Under the pieces are notes generated by a model, which did not search any database, had not been told where the DNA came from, and saw only the letters and a program-made list of their open reading frames with translations. A program made the translations under genes and the position numbers. From contig NZ_JH636434.1 in assembly GCF_000255655.1 (NCBI RefSeq), positions 3,418,312 to 3,482,311 on the forward strand: a DNA stretch of 64,000 bases. Direction: 5' to 3'. The number at the start of each line of letters is the position of its first letter. Positions within the stretch are counted from its first letter, which is position 1. The DNA comes from Schlesneria paludicola DSM 18645. GTDB taxonomy: Bacteria; Planctomycetota; Planctomycetia; Planctomycetales; Planctomycetaceae. Of the stretch, positions 9,634 through 18,167 are shown piece after piece.

Positions 9634-10012
9634 GTTGCACCCAATCGTGTCGACCGAATCCAAGGTCGCGGGAAATCGGATCGTGAGGACGGTCAATAAT
9701 TGAACAGAACGGCCCTAGGAAGATCGTAGCTCAATCTACTGCGAAGAACAGGGGTGCTGCAAGCGAATTCTCTGCACTCCACGGCGATGAAAGGGCATTG
9801 GCAACCAGGATCTCTCGATATCAGGTGCCGTATTCCTGAGTGAGAGAATTCGCCAAATGCGATTCTTGACGGTGAATTTTAGCCGCCCTAAGATGAGTTT
9901 CAGATGGTGGTTCCTGCGATCCGATAATCCATTTCGACGCTCTGGACCCCCGACCGGGAATTCGTCGTCCGACCTTACACCGCATCAAATTTTCAGGGAA
10001 AGTGAGCTCTCG

Positions 10013-10303
10013 ATGACACACGTGGTGGCAGAACCCTGTTTCAACTGCAAGTACACCGATTGTGTGACCGTTTGCCCCGTAGAATGTTTCTACGAAGGCG
10101 AAGCGATGCTTTTTATTCATCCGGAAGAATGCATCGATTGCGAAGCATGCGTCCCAGAATGTCCTCCTGCCGCGATTTTCCACCAAGATAATCTTCCGGC
10201 AGAATGGGCCGATTACACGGCGCTGAATGCTGAGATGTCGCCCAACTGTCCGGTCATCACGGAACGAAAAGACCCAATGGGCCCGCCCATTGAAAAGCAC
10301 TAA
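10013..10303 (+). CDS. fdxA: 7Fe ferredoxin ([3Fe-4S][4Fe-4S], FdxA/FdI type)
   Basis: A 96-residue electron carrier. The cysteine pattern matches Azotobacter vinelandii ferredoxin I: Cys9, Cys17 and Cys50 would hold the [3Fe-4S] cluster and Cys21, Cys40, Cys43 and Cys46 the [4Fe-4S] cluster; Cys12 and Cys25 are extra. The motifs CKYTDC, CPVECFYEG, HPEECIDCEAC and ECPPAAIF are those of the family. The frame runs upstream to 9857, but the ATG at 10013 gives the standard N-terminus and has GTGAG six bases before it. The long C-terminal tail of the Azotobacter protein is missing, as in many bacterial FdxA proteins. The redox partner is unknown. Confidence 0.92.
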   Translation: MTHVVAEPCFNCKYTDCVTVCPVECFYEGEAMLFIHPEECIDCEACVPECPPAAIFHQDNLPAEWADYTALNAEMSPNCPVITERKDPMGPPIEKH

Positions 10304-10354
10304 TCGTCCGCTCCGTCGCATTTCCGGTCTGAATTGACGCATTGAAGAACTCGC

Positions 10355-10382
10355 CGCGAGCAGGCCAACGAGCCTGCTCGCG
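10355..10382. terminator. Hairpin between convergent genes
   Basis: A perfect 11-bp stem, CGCGAGCAGGC at 10355-10365 with its complement at 10372-10382 and a 6-base loop, between the convergent ferredoxin and Hsp70-like genes. There is no T tract on the plus side and only scattered Ts on the minus side, so it may be a bidirectional transcription or RNA-end signal and not a textbook terminator. Confidence 0.6.
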
Positions 10383-10400
10383 AATCTGTCATGACAGATT
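10383..10400. repeat. 18-bp perfect palindrome AATCTGTCATGACAGATT
   Basis: The site directly abuts the 11-bp hairpin at 10355-10382 and ends 20 bases before the Hsp70-like stop codon. Fourteen of its bases (AATCTGTCATGACA) recur at 55814-55827, downstream of another gene cluster, so it may be part of an interspersed repeat or a recurring 3'-end structure. Confidence 0.7.
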
Positions 10401-10419
10401 ATCTTCATCGTGCCACGAG

Positions 10420-12519
10420 TCACTGGCCCAGATTCCGCCAGAATTCGCTGTCGTCGAGTTCTCGCGATTTCGAAGATTTCCCTGTGGGTTTGATCGGAAT
10501 CTCTGGCATCGAATCGTCCGACAACATCATTTCCATCAGCCGACTCTTCTCCGATGGATCTTCGTCCAACATGTCATGCCCTGCTGCGGCATGGGCTTTG
10601 GGCTTGGGAACCGCCGGTAACTTCAACGGGTTGGGCTTATCGATCGGCCGTGGGCTGATTTTGGGCTTTGCCGAGATCGATTCCGGAGATTTTCCCGTCG
10701 GTTTCGGCGGAACGGCTGGAGCGGACTTGGACAAACAGGCAGGACACTGCCCAGCGGCATCAAGAATCTTGCCACAGTCATCACAAAGCAGAATGGGCGA
10801 TGCGAGCTTTCGCCCAGGCGTATCACCGCGTTTGGCGGCGAGCGTCGGCTTCAAGATCGGCTTGGCCTGAAGATTCGGTTCGACGGGACGCGACGAGACC
10901 TCGCTCGCCACGACGGGCATCTGGGCTCGCGAGTGACTGATTTCGTCCATTGCGTCTGCAACGGGGACTTCGACCGCCCTCGACTCTTCGGCGTCCTGGA
11001 TCGCGCTCACGATCAGATTTTCCGTCCGAATGATCTCGGTTCGAGCTTCTTGCCCCGTCGCCAGCACTTTCGCCGAAACATGCACACGTGCCTGCTCGTC
11101 ATAGGTGATTGTGACTTCGATTTCCGTTTCCGCGGGCAGATTCTCGGGAAGCGGCTCGATCTGACACAGCCCCAATTCGACAAAGCTGGAGTCCGCCGCG
11201 GTACCGCTTTCAACAATTCTGAGCCCCACGCGGCGCTGATCGTCGCTCACCGTTCCGTAAATGTGCGAAACCGATGCGGGCAGCGGGGTATTCGCGGGCA
11301 ACAGGTAGTGCGGCACACGCTGCTGCAATTCTGTATCGCGAACCAGAACCCCCAACGCACGCGCGTTCACGCTTTTCTGCTTGAACTGCGACAACCGCGA
11401 CGACGCATCGGAACTCAGAATCGATTTCGCGAATGCGTTATTCGTCAGGAGCATCCCGGCATAGTAAGTCGCACCATGGGCGATCGACTGATCGGGAGAC
11501 AGCGACGTATTCAACGTCCGTCCGCTCAACCGCTTGAGCATCGAGCGAATCATCGGCATCCGTGACGAGCCACCCGTGGTCAACACAACGTCGACCTTTG
11601 CCCAGCCCATCTTGCGTTCGGCCAGCAGCCCCACTGTAAGTTTTTCCACGCGGTCGACCAGGGGCTTGGTCAGTCGCTCGAACTGTTCCAGCTCGATCTG
11701 ATACGTCTTGCGGTGCCCACCCGAGGCGACCGTCATGGCCGCACGCGGCCTCACGGACAAACTCCGCTTGGTTTGCTCCGCCTCAAGTGCCAGGGCCTGA
11801 GAACTTTCGCGATCCCGCGTTGGATCAACGTCAAATTCTTTCTGAAATTGCTTCCCAATGGCGGTTTCCAGAGCGTTGTTCCAATCAAGCCCCCCCAGAT
11901 GCAAATCACCGCCTGTCGCGATCACACTGACTTCGTTCTTCTGGTACTTCACCAGAGACAGATCGAACGTCCCGCCCCCAAGATCGACAACCATGACCGT
12001 CTGGGCAGTGGCCAGTTCCGAGAACCAGATCCCCTCGGTTCCCAATACAAAACAAAGCGCCGCCGCCACAGGTTCATTGATGATATCGACCTGCTTCAAC
12101 CCAGCGCGTTTGCCAGCTTCGGCGGTGGCTTGCCTCTGGCTGTCGCTAAACTGGGCAGGAACGGTAATCACCGCCCGTTCCACAACGCCAATTCGCTCAC
12201 GAGCGCTGTCGAGAAGCGATTTAAGGATGAATGTACTGATTTCTACGGGTGAATAGCTTTTCCCCGCAATCTTCCAGCGATGCCCCAGATTCCCCATATA
12301 TCGCTTGGCATGCACGACCACGCGATCCGGCGAGCGAATCGAGTTTCGCATCGCTTCCGTTCCGACAATGACCTCGCCCCCCTCGAACAAGACGACCGAG
12401 GGCGTCGACAGCTCACCGTCTTTATTCGGAATGGTAATCGGCTCGCCATGCTCATTCAGATAGGCAATACACGAGTAGGTCGTTCCCAGGTCGATGCCGA
12501 CGGCGTGAGTCGGAAGCAT
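10420..12519 (-). CDS. Hsp70/DnaK-like protein with C-terminal zinc ribbon
   Basis: A 699-residue protein. Residues 5-375 form an actin/Hsp70 ATPase domain: GIDLGTTYSCIAY (phosphate 1), VITVPAQFSDSQRQAT, NEPVAAALCF, VVDLGGGTFDLSL (phosphate 2) and LTTGGSSRMPMI (adenosine motif). A beta-rich, DnaK-like substrate-binding region follows (about 390-500), but the helical lid is replaced by a Pro/Lys-rich linker. A four-cysteine zinc ribbon lies at CDDCGKILDAAGQCPAC (Cys579, 582, 592, 595), and the tail is acidic, ending SEFWRNLGQ. No GrpE or DnaJ gene is nearby. It is likely a specialised chaperone or ATP-driven regulator; canonical DnaK is probably encoded elsewhere. Confidence 0.85.
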   Translation of the reverse strand: MLPTHAVGIDLGTTYSCIAYLNEHGEPITIPNKDGELSTPSVVLFEGGEVIVGTEAMRNSIRSPDRVVVHAKRYMGNLGHRWKIAGKSYSPVEISTFILKSLLDSARERIGVVERAVITVPAQFSDSQRQATAEAGKRAGLKQVDIINEPVAAALCFVLGTEGIWFSELATAQTVMVVDLGGGTFDLSLVKYQKNEVSVIATGGDLHLGGLDWNNALETAIGKQFQKEFDVDPTRDRESSQALALEAEQTKRSLSVRPRAAMTVASGGHRKTYQIELEQFERLTKPLVDRVEKLTVGLLAERKMGWAKVDVVLTTGGSSRMPMIRSMLKRLSGRTLNTSLSPDQSIAHGATYYAGMLLTNNAFAKSILSSDASSRLSQFKQKSVNARALGVLVRDTELQQRVPHYLLPANTPLPASVSHIYGTVSDDQRRVGLRIVESGTAADSSFVELGLCQIEPLPENLPAETEIEVTITYDEQARVHVSAKVLATGQEARTEIIRTENLIVSAIQDAEESRAVEVPVADAMDEISHSRAQMPVVASEVSSRPVEPNLQAKPILKPTLAAKRGDTPGRKLASPILLCDDCGKILDAAGQCPACLSKSAPAVPPKPTGKSPESISAKPKISPRPIDKPNPLKLPAVPKPKAHAAAGHDMLDEDPSEKSRLMEMMLSDDSMPEIPIKPTGKSSKSRELDDSEFWRNLGQ

Positions 12520-12921
12520 AGTGGTGCGGGCTCATGGAGGTGATGTGATGCCAATCTTGCGTCCCCAACTCGTGTAGAATTGGCGGAACGCAATGCCGAC
12601 GTTCGCGAACACGATTCGTTCTGATTGACAATACGTAGGAACGAGGGGGATTTAAACAGATTTAGAAGATTTCAGGTGACCGACAGCCGCGCAATTCTCT
12701 CGGACACTCCATCAATTGACGCAAAAACATTGTACCTGCGCGACAATCGGATACCATCCTTTTTGCAGCGGTTGAAGTTGCCCGACCGCTCTTTGCCACC
12801 CTGAGACCAACTGGATCGTTGCCCCGCCGCTTTGTGTTCGACAGTGTGCGCAATAAAACATCTCATCGTGGGCAAGGCACTTCTCGCGATTGAACTGCAA
12901 CCCTTGGAGGATGGGCCCCCA
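12520..12921. other. Divergent intergenic region, no gene seen
   Basis: About 400 bases between the divergent Hsp70-like gene and the STN-domain gene. It carries a TTGACA at 12629-12634 (approximate) without a clear -10 partner. An ATG-started frame from 12832 joins the downstream gene, but its first 30 residues look non-coding, so I place the start of that gene at 12922. Confidence 0.4.
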
Positions 12922-14109
12922 GTGCGAATCGTTGCAACAATGCTGTCGATCACTCTCGCCTGTCATGGTCTGGCAACCTCGGCCGAGCCAAATCTCCGTG
13001 CGCAAACTCGCTGGGTGACTGCCGATCAGTTTCGCCAGGAGCTGGCCAAACCGTTTGGGGCAAAGCTCGACCAGGCCGACCTGCGATTGATTACATCGCA
13101 GATCTCGGAAACCCGACAAATCGCGATCCTGCTCGACCGACGACTTGATCCGTCTGCAGAGCATCAGTTCGAGGTCAACGACGTTTCCTTGGATGACGCA
13201 CTCCGCCAGATCGCCGCATCCGCCCGTGCGAAGGTAACACTTCTTGAGAACGCCGTTTTCCTCGGACCTGAACCAGCTACCCGAAAACTCCGAACTTTGA
13301 TCGAATTGCGGATGAGCGAACTGCAGTCGACCAATCCGGCAGTTGCTGAACGTCGCCGCAAAGAGCTAAAGCGACGAAGTGACATCACCTGGAGCAATCT
13401 CGACACGCCGCGTGAGATCCTGACGTCCCTCACGAAACATGCGGATTTGAAGATCCGGAATCCCGATTTGATCCCGCACGACTTGTGGGCCGCCGGGATC
13501 CTACCCAATGCCACCCTCATCGAGGCGTTGTCACTGGTCCTGATTCAATTCGACCTGACGTTTCGCTGGCTCGACAAGGCAAACTCTATCGAACTAATCC
13601 CCGTCCCGGACGTTGTCTCAATTCAACGAAAAATCCGGCCGCACCAGTCGCCACTCGACGCAATGGAACAATTGCGACAGCAGTTTCCAAACGCCACGAT
13701 CAGTCCGGCAAACTCAGAACTCGTCGTAACAGGCACTGTCGAAGAGCACGAGGCGATTTCCAAATGGTTGGTTGGAAATCCTCAGCAAGCGCGCCGGGTG
13801 AAGAAGGAACCGCTCAAAGATGTCAAACAGCGATTGTTCACATTCAGCGTCCCGCAACCGGTGCCTCTCGCCGTGGTGATGCAAAAGCTGGAAGAATCGG
13901 ACATTCGGTTTGAATACGATCCTGATGCCTTTGCAGCAGCCGGAATCGATCTACAGCAGTTGGTCGACGTCAACGTCGTGAACGCCTCGGCCGAACTCTT
14001 TTTTCGAAAGGTCTTCGAACCGGCCCGAGTCGATTTTGAGCTAGACCGCAGAACCGTCAAACTCAAACCACAATCTTCCCGTCCTCCGAAGAACGAGCCG
14101 CAAAAGTAA
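12922..14109 (+). CDS. Exported protein with STN/secretin-like short domains, unknown function
   Basis: About 395 residues from a GTG at 12922, with GGAGG 11 bases upstream; the frame is open back to 12832. A signal peptide (VRIVATMLSITLACHGLATSAEP) would be cleaved near residue 24. The body contains two or three modules of the form 'VSLDDALRQIAASARAKVTLLENAVFLGP', a pattern typical of the STN domain of secretins and TonB-dependent regulators, and a DUF4974-like stretch (EPLKDVKQRLFTFSV). It is followed 138 bases later by a DUF1501 gene on the same strand. Proteins of this type in planctomycetes have no assigned role; a periplasmic binding or scaffold function is an inference. Confidence 0.7.
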   Translation: MRIVATMLSITLACHGLATSAEPNLRAQTRWVTADQFRQELAKPFGAKLDQADLRLITSQISETRQIAILLDRRLDPSAEHQFEVNDVSLDDALRQIAASARAKVTLLENAVFLGPEPATRKLRTLIELRMSELQSTNPAVAERRRKELKRRSDITWSNLDTPREILTSLTKHADLKIRNPDLIPHDLWAAGILPNATLIEALSLVLIQFDLTFRWLDKANSIELIPVPDVVSIQRKIRPHQSPLDAMEQLRQQFPNATISPANSELVVTGTVEEHEAISKWLVGNPQQARRVKKEPLKDVKQRLFTFSVPQPVPLAVVMQKLEESDIRFEYDPDAFAAAGIDLQQLVDVNVVNASAELFFRKVFEPARVDFELDRRTVKLKPQSSRPPKNEPQK

Positions 14110-14247
14110 ACCCCATCGATTCAATCGGATCAAAACTGTTGCGACAGATCGCGCATTCCGATATGACTAACAAGTGAATTTTGATCCGTTCGGCAGTTTG
14201 ATCTGCTTGCGACAGGTGCGGCCGGTTCAGTACGGGAGCGACAAGTC

Positions 14248-15699
14248 ATGTCGGGTTCGCCTTTCCTCCATCCGACCTTTGCTCGACGCACCGCCTTGCA
14301 GGCGGGAGGGATCGGGTTGTTGGGGCTGGGAATGAACCACGTCAGCGCGCTGCAGGCCGCCGACATGGCGACGTTCAAAGGAAAATCGACCGCGAAGTCG
14401 GTGATTTACATCTTCCTTTCGGGCGGTCTGGCACAGCACGAGAGCTTCGACATGAAGCCCGATGCGCCGGCCGACATCCGCGGCGACTTTCAGCCGATTG
14501 CAACCAGCACCCCCGGTTTGAACATTTGCGAACATCTGCCGCTGCTTGCACAGCGTAGCCACCTGTGGTCACTCTGCCGTTCGTTGACACACTCAACGAA
14601 CGACCATTCCTTTGGCCATCTGGTGATGCTCAGCGGCAAGTCGATCATGCCGCCGGGGTTCGACGCGACGAAGCCCATGCCCTCTGACTGGCCGTCGATC
14701 GCGTCTGTCGCCCGGGCTGTCACCAAACCGCGAAATAATCTCCCCCCCGCCGCGGTCATCCCGGAAAAGCTGATTCACCGCAGCCGACGAGTGATCCCGG
14801 GCCAATTTGGCGGACTGATGGGCTCGCATCGCGATCCCTGGTTCATCGAGGCCTCATCCTTTGATCCAAACGTATATGGCGCGTATCCGCAGTATGCGTT
14901 CGACCATCAGGACAAACCGATTACGGTTGACCCGAATCGTAAGTTCCAAATTCCCGATCTATCATTGCCCCAAGGTTTTTCGGTCGATCGATTCGACCGG
15001 CGCCTGTCACTGTTGAATTCGATCGAACAGCAGCGAATCGACCTGGATCGCGCCGCGATCACTGAACCGTTCGACCGATCACGGCAACGTGCCATCTCGC
15101 TGCTGACCGATCCCAAAATCAAGCGATGCCTGGATGTCACGGGTGAGCCCGCAGAAACGCTCGACCGATACGGACGAAACTCGTTTGGCTGGTCGCTGCT
15201 GATGGCTCTGAACCTCGTTGAGGCCGGTGTGAATCTGGTCCAGGTAAATCTCGGCAATAACGAGACCTGGGACACTCACGGAGAGATGTTCCCACACCTG
15301 AAGAACCAGTTGCTTCCTCCGACGGATCAGGCCCTGTCCGCACTTCTCGACGATCTGGTCAGCCGCGGAATGCTCGATGACACGCTGATCGTGATGGCGG
15401 GCGAGTTTGGTCGGACGCCAAAGGTCTCTCATCTGCCCCAGCACTATAAGCTGCCGGGACGTGACCACTGGGGCCCGGTGCAGTCAGTTTTCTTCGCCGG
15501 CGGCGGTACTCAGGGGGGGCGAGTCGTCGGTTCGACAGACAAGACCGGTGGCTATCCGGCCACCGATGCGCAACGCCCCGAGAACCTCGCCGCCACAATC
15601 TACTCGGCGTTGGGACTTCCCGAGACGGCCGCGTGGCACGACGACACCCAGCGCCCGCACCACATCTTCGAAGGTGCTCCGATCGCTGGTCTGTTCTAA
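14248..15699 (+). CDS. DUF1501 protein with Tat signal (sulfatase/alkaline-phosphatase-like fold)
   Basis: A 483-residue protein. The N-terminus has a twin-arginine signal, FARRTALQAGGIGLLGLG, so it should be exported folded. DUF1501 features follow: SVIYIFLSGGLAQHESFDMKPDAP, LNICEHLPLLAQRSH, LVQVNLGNNETWDTHGEMF, DTLIVMAGEFGRTPKV and GRDHWGPVQSVFFAGGG. The His, Asp and Asn pattern resembles metal-dependent alkaline-phosphatase superfamily enzymes, but no substrate has been proven. GGAG stands nine bases before the ATG. The usual DUF1549/DUF1553 cytochrome-like partner gene is absent next to it. In planctomycetes these proteins are highly multiplied; a second one lies at 54172-55680. Confidence 0.9.
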   Translation: MSGSPFLHPTFARRTALQAGGIGLLGLGMNHVSALQAADMATFKGKSTAKSVIYIFLSGGLAQHESFDMKPDAPADIRGDFQPIATSTPGLNICEHLPLLAQRSHLWSLCRSLTHSTNDHSFGHLVMLSGKSIMPPGFDATKPMPSDWPSIASVARAVTKPRNNLPPAAVIPEKLIHRSRRVIPGQFGGLMGSHRDPWFIEASSFDPNVYGAYPQYAFDHQDKPITVDPNRKFQIPDLSLPQGFSVDRFDRRLSLLNSIEQQRIDLDRAAITEPFDRSRQRAISLLTDPKIKRCLDVTGEPAETLDRYGRNSFGWSLLMALNLVEAGVNLVQVNLGNNETWDTHGEMFPHLKNQLLPPTDQALSALLDDLVSRGMLDDTLIVMAGEFGRTPKVSHLPQHYKLPGRDHWGPVQSVFFAGGGTQGGRVVGSTDKTGGYPATDAQRPENLAATIYSALGLPETAAWHDDTQRPHHIFEGAPIAGLF

Positions 15700-16149
15700 T
15701 CCGACGAACCTGATCGCACAGCTGCGGCCAGATCTAGCAAATTCCTCCGATCGATCTTCCACTCTCAAGTCGCTTCGATACTCAATCGGGCAAACGTTTC
15801 TGCCGCAATGCGCCGTTTTTGAATCCACATTCCACACGAGCTGCACGGCCCTCTCTCGGCAAACTCCGCCAATTCTGAACCGAAACTTGAGGTTGTTGTG
15901 AAAACGACTGAAATTCGCGTTCACGGCAATAACTGCGAAGTTCACGAAGACTGCGTAGACTTTCGGGGCGCAAAAACAGGGCCTAAAGCCGTCAATCTCG
16001 CGCAAGTTTAACAGCTTCGCGTGGCCTTCCGCCGCCTGAAACCCCATCCCCAAAACGATCTACGTTGACACAAATTTAGAGCAAAATTACAGTCCTGGCC
16101 GTCTTGACCCCCGGTCAGGACAAGCCAACCAAGACCCAATGGACTGGGC
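15700..16149. other. Intergenic region, no gene seen
   Basis: About 450 bases between the DUF1501 gene and the amidase lipoprotein gene. Small frames on both strands show no ribosome binding site or recognisable domain. The part near 16066-16094 holds a good sigma-70-like promoter, listed separately. Confidence 0.4.
16066..16094 (+). promoter_or_regulatory. Sigma-70-like promoter candidate for the amidase/esterase pair
   Basis: TTGACA at 16066-16071, a 17-base spacer rich in A and T, and TACAGT at 16089-16094. It lies 56 bases upstream of the amidase start at 16150. The -35 box is a perfect consensus and the -10 box matches at four of six positions. It is a pattern match only. Confidence 0.45.
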
Positions 16150-16959
16150 ATGATGCTTCGCAGGACGCAGGAATCGCGTTATCGAAACTCCCGACACGTA
16201 GAAGGTCTAGCCTGGCATGTCGTTCTGTTGGTGCATTTGATCGTTTGTGGGATCGGCTGTTCTGGATGTTATCAATCCACAGTTGTTCCGCCCATGACGT
16301 CAATCACGCCACCCATAAAATCGAACCCCGAACCACAACCGATGATTCCCGGCCCAACCGAGCCGGTCAATCCCCCCAGTTCTTACCCGATTGATCCGAT
16401 TCGATCGACCAATCCCTGGAAACCCGAAGCGGATCTGCGTGAATGGAATTATATCGTTCTGCATCACACGGCATCTGAACGTGGAAATGTGGAAAGTATT
16501 CACGAAGAGCATTTGAAGCGAAAGGACAAGAATGGCGTGCATTGGTTAGGAATTGGTTACCACTTCGTGATCGGAAACGGAGATGGAATGGACGACGGTT
16601 CAATCGAACCAACGTTCCGCTGGCGGCAGCAACTTCAAGGGGCTCATGCCGGCATCGCAGACTACAACCAGCACGGGATTGGGATCGTCCTGATTGGAAA
16701 TTTTGAGAACACCGCGCCCAGCACGGCACAAATGAATGCCGTGAAACAATTGGTCGGGGTTCTAAAACGAGAATTCGGCATCGCGAGTGGCAAGGTCATG
16801 GGACACGGCGACGTCAAAGCCACGGAATGTCCGGGCAAGTTGTTTCCTCTGAGCGAAGTGCGAGACACCATCGCATTCAGGGATGAACATGCCACAAATG
16901 GAACCACACACCGCGACGCCATTAGATTGATCAACCTGTCTGGAGAATCACGGAAATGA
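16150..16959 (+). CDS. Peptidoglycan N-acetylmuramoyl-L-alanine amidase, lipoprotein (Amidase_2/PGRP fold)
   Basis: A 269-residue protein with a lipoprotein-like N-terminus (hydrophobic residues 20-36 and cysteines 37 and 40), a Pro-rich linker (45-90), and an Amidase_2 domain at 95-235. Zinc ligands appear as His105 in VLHHTA, His219 in MGHGD and Cys227 in ATECPG, with Tyr137 in GIGYHFVI as the usual catalytic tyrosine. It should cut the amide between muramic acid and L-Ala of the stem peptide in the periplasm. This fits a cell with peptidoglycan, as now accepted for planctomycetes, together with murG and lysA in this window. Its stop overlaps the next start (ATGA), showing translational coupling. 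Confidence 0.85.
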   Translation: MMLRRTQESRYRNSRHVEGLAWHVVLLVHLIVCGIGCSGCYQSTVVPPMTSITPPIKSNPEPQPMIPGPTEPVNPPSSYPIDPIRSTNPWKPEADLREWNYIVLHHTASERGNVESIHEEHLKRKDKNGVHWLGIGYHFVIGNGDGMDDGSIEPTFRWRQQLQGAHAGIADYNQHGIGIVLIGNFENTAPSTAQMNAVKQLVGVLKREFGIASGKVMGHGDVKATECPGKLFPLSEVRDTIAFRDEHATNGTTHRDAIRLINLSGESRK

Positions 16960-17822
16960 CCGAACGCTCCTTTTTCGATTTCGGTTCGCGATCAGGCGAT
17001 TTTGAGCGACTTGAGTCGGCGCCCTGGGTGATGCGCTTTCAGGATCTGGCGGGCTCGGTCGATTCGGTCGACGAGAACGTGATCGAAGCGACTTTCGATG
17101 AAGACACTCTACCGACCCATGGCGAAATCATCGAATTGATTGAAACCATGCATGCGGGCGAATCGAGCCCGTTCATCGAACGCGCGGCGACCGAGCGAGC
17201 TCACCAGGTCCATCTGCCCGAACACTACGAAGCACGCTACGCCTACCCGTTGGTCGTCTGGTTTCACGGTGAGGGAAGCTCGGAAGCCGAAATCCATTCG
17301 ATCATGTCGGGGATCAGCGAACGCAATTTCATCGGTTTGGCAATTCGCGGTAACGTGAACTGTGACTCGAAATTCGGCTGGTCAATCTCTGCCGGACAAC
17401 TCGAGACACTATCGGACGACGTGGAATCGCTGGTTCGGGGTTTGCGCCGTACGTACCACATTCATAGCGAGCGAATCTTTCTGGCGGGCTATGGCAGCGG
17501 AGCGTCGGCCGCGATGTCGCTGATGCTTCACCGGCCCGAATGGTTCGGTGGTGCCGCCTGCCTGTGCGGGAAGTACACGGACCTGCAGGTTCCAGAATCT
17601 CAGTACGGCGAACTGCAAAACAAGCGAATGATGCTGGCGACGTCGGTCTGCGATCGACTGAGTGGCGTTCGCGATGTCGTGACAGTTGGCCAAATGCTCT
17701 ATGCGTCTGGCATGCAGATCGGTACTCGAGTTTATCAAGACGCCGGAACAAGCCCGACTAAGAAGATGCTGCAAGACCTGAATCTGTGGTTCATGGACGA
17801 TGTTTGCTCGATGACGCCCTAA
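16956..17822 (+). CDS. Alpha/beta-hydrolase esterase-like protein, catalytic His not seen
   Basis: A 288-residue protein of the phospholipase/carboxylesterase type. The oxyanion HG motif (WFHGEG), the nucleophile elbow GYGSG (Ser181) and the acid residue in ATSVCDRLSG (Asp233) are visible. No His occurs after residue 192; the position where family members have GGH reads DAGTSPTKK (262-270). It may therefore be inactive, or use another base. The start overlaps the amidase stop by four bases, so the two are made together. No signal peptide is seen, unlike its partner. A degenerate hydrolase with a binding or scaffold role is an inference. Confidence 0.75.
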   Translation: MTERSFFDFGSRSGDFERLESAPWVMRFQDLAGSVDSVDENVIEATFDEDTLPTHGEIIELIETMHAGESSPFIERAATERAHQVHLPEHYEARYAYPLVVWFHGEGSSEAEIHSIMSGISERNFIGLAIRGNVNCDSKFGWSISAGQLETLSDDVESLVRGLRRTYHIHSERIFLAGYGSGASAAMSLMLHRPEWFGGAACLCGKYTDLQVPESQYGELQNKRMMLATSVCDRLSGVRDVVTVGQMLYASGMQIGTRVYQDAGTSPTKKMLQDLNLWFMDDVCSMTP

Positions 17823-18167
17823 GTGGCAACCATGTGAATCGAGAGTTCAGTCAAGTTTCATGACTCCCCTGGCGCCGGCTTCGCCGCCAGGGCCTTCCGT
17901 CGAAGGGCGTACTGGCAAGTCGCAGCACCTCCAGTCCTGCGAAAAATCGATTAGGGCGTTGAGCGTCGCCTCAAGCGAGTGGCGGCATTCCACGGATCTG
18001 GCTTGCCATGGATCGTGGATTCGAGAAATCCCCCTTCAATTCTTCGCATGGCCACTTCCATCGCCCCCGCTGATGGTCTTTAATCTCACGACAGGACTCG
18101 TTGTGAGAACTCTGTCTTCGCGCCAAGGATGCGAAGAACCCGACTTCCGTCATCATTTCACTGATTC
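17823..18167. other. Intergenic region between esterase-like gene and aroK
   Basis: About 345 bases without a convincing gene. It holds the hairpin at 17867-17892 that may end the amidase/esterase transcript. The only frame across it (17860 to 18183) has an uninformative sequence and overlaps aroK, so I treat it as non-coding. Confidence 0.4.
17867..17892 (+). terminator. GC-rich hairpin after the amidase/esterase pair
   Basis: CCCTGGCG at 17867-17874 pairs perfectly with CGCCAGGG at 17885-17892 (8-bp stem, with further GC pairs possible inside). It starts 45 bases past the stop at 17822. No T run follows, so it may be a Rho-type or processing site. Confidence 0.5.

Noticed and set aside
9821..10423. 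200-codon minus-strand frame over the ferredoxin gene
   Set aside because: The plus strand codes a clear 7Fe ferredoxin; the minus frame has no family motif.
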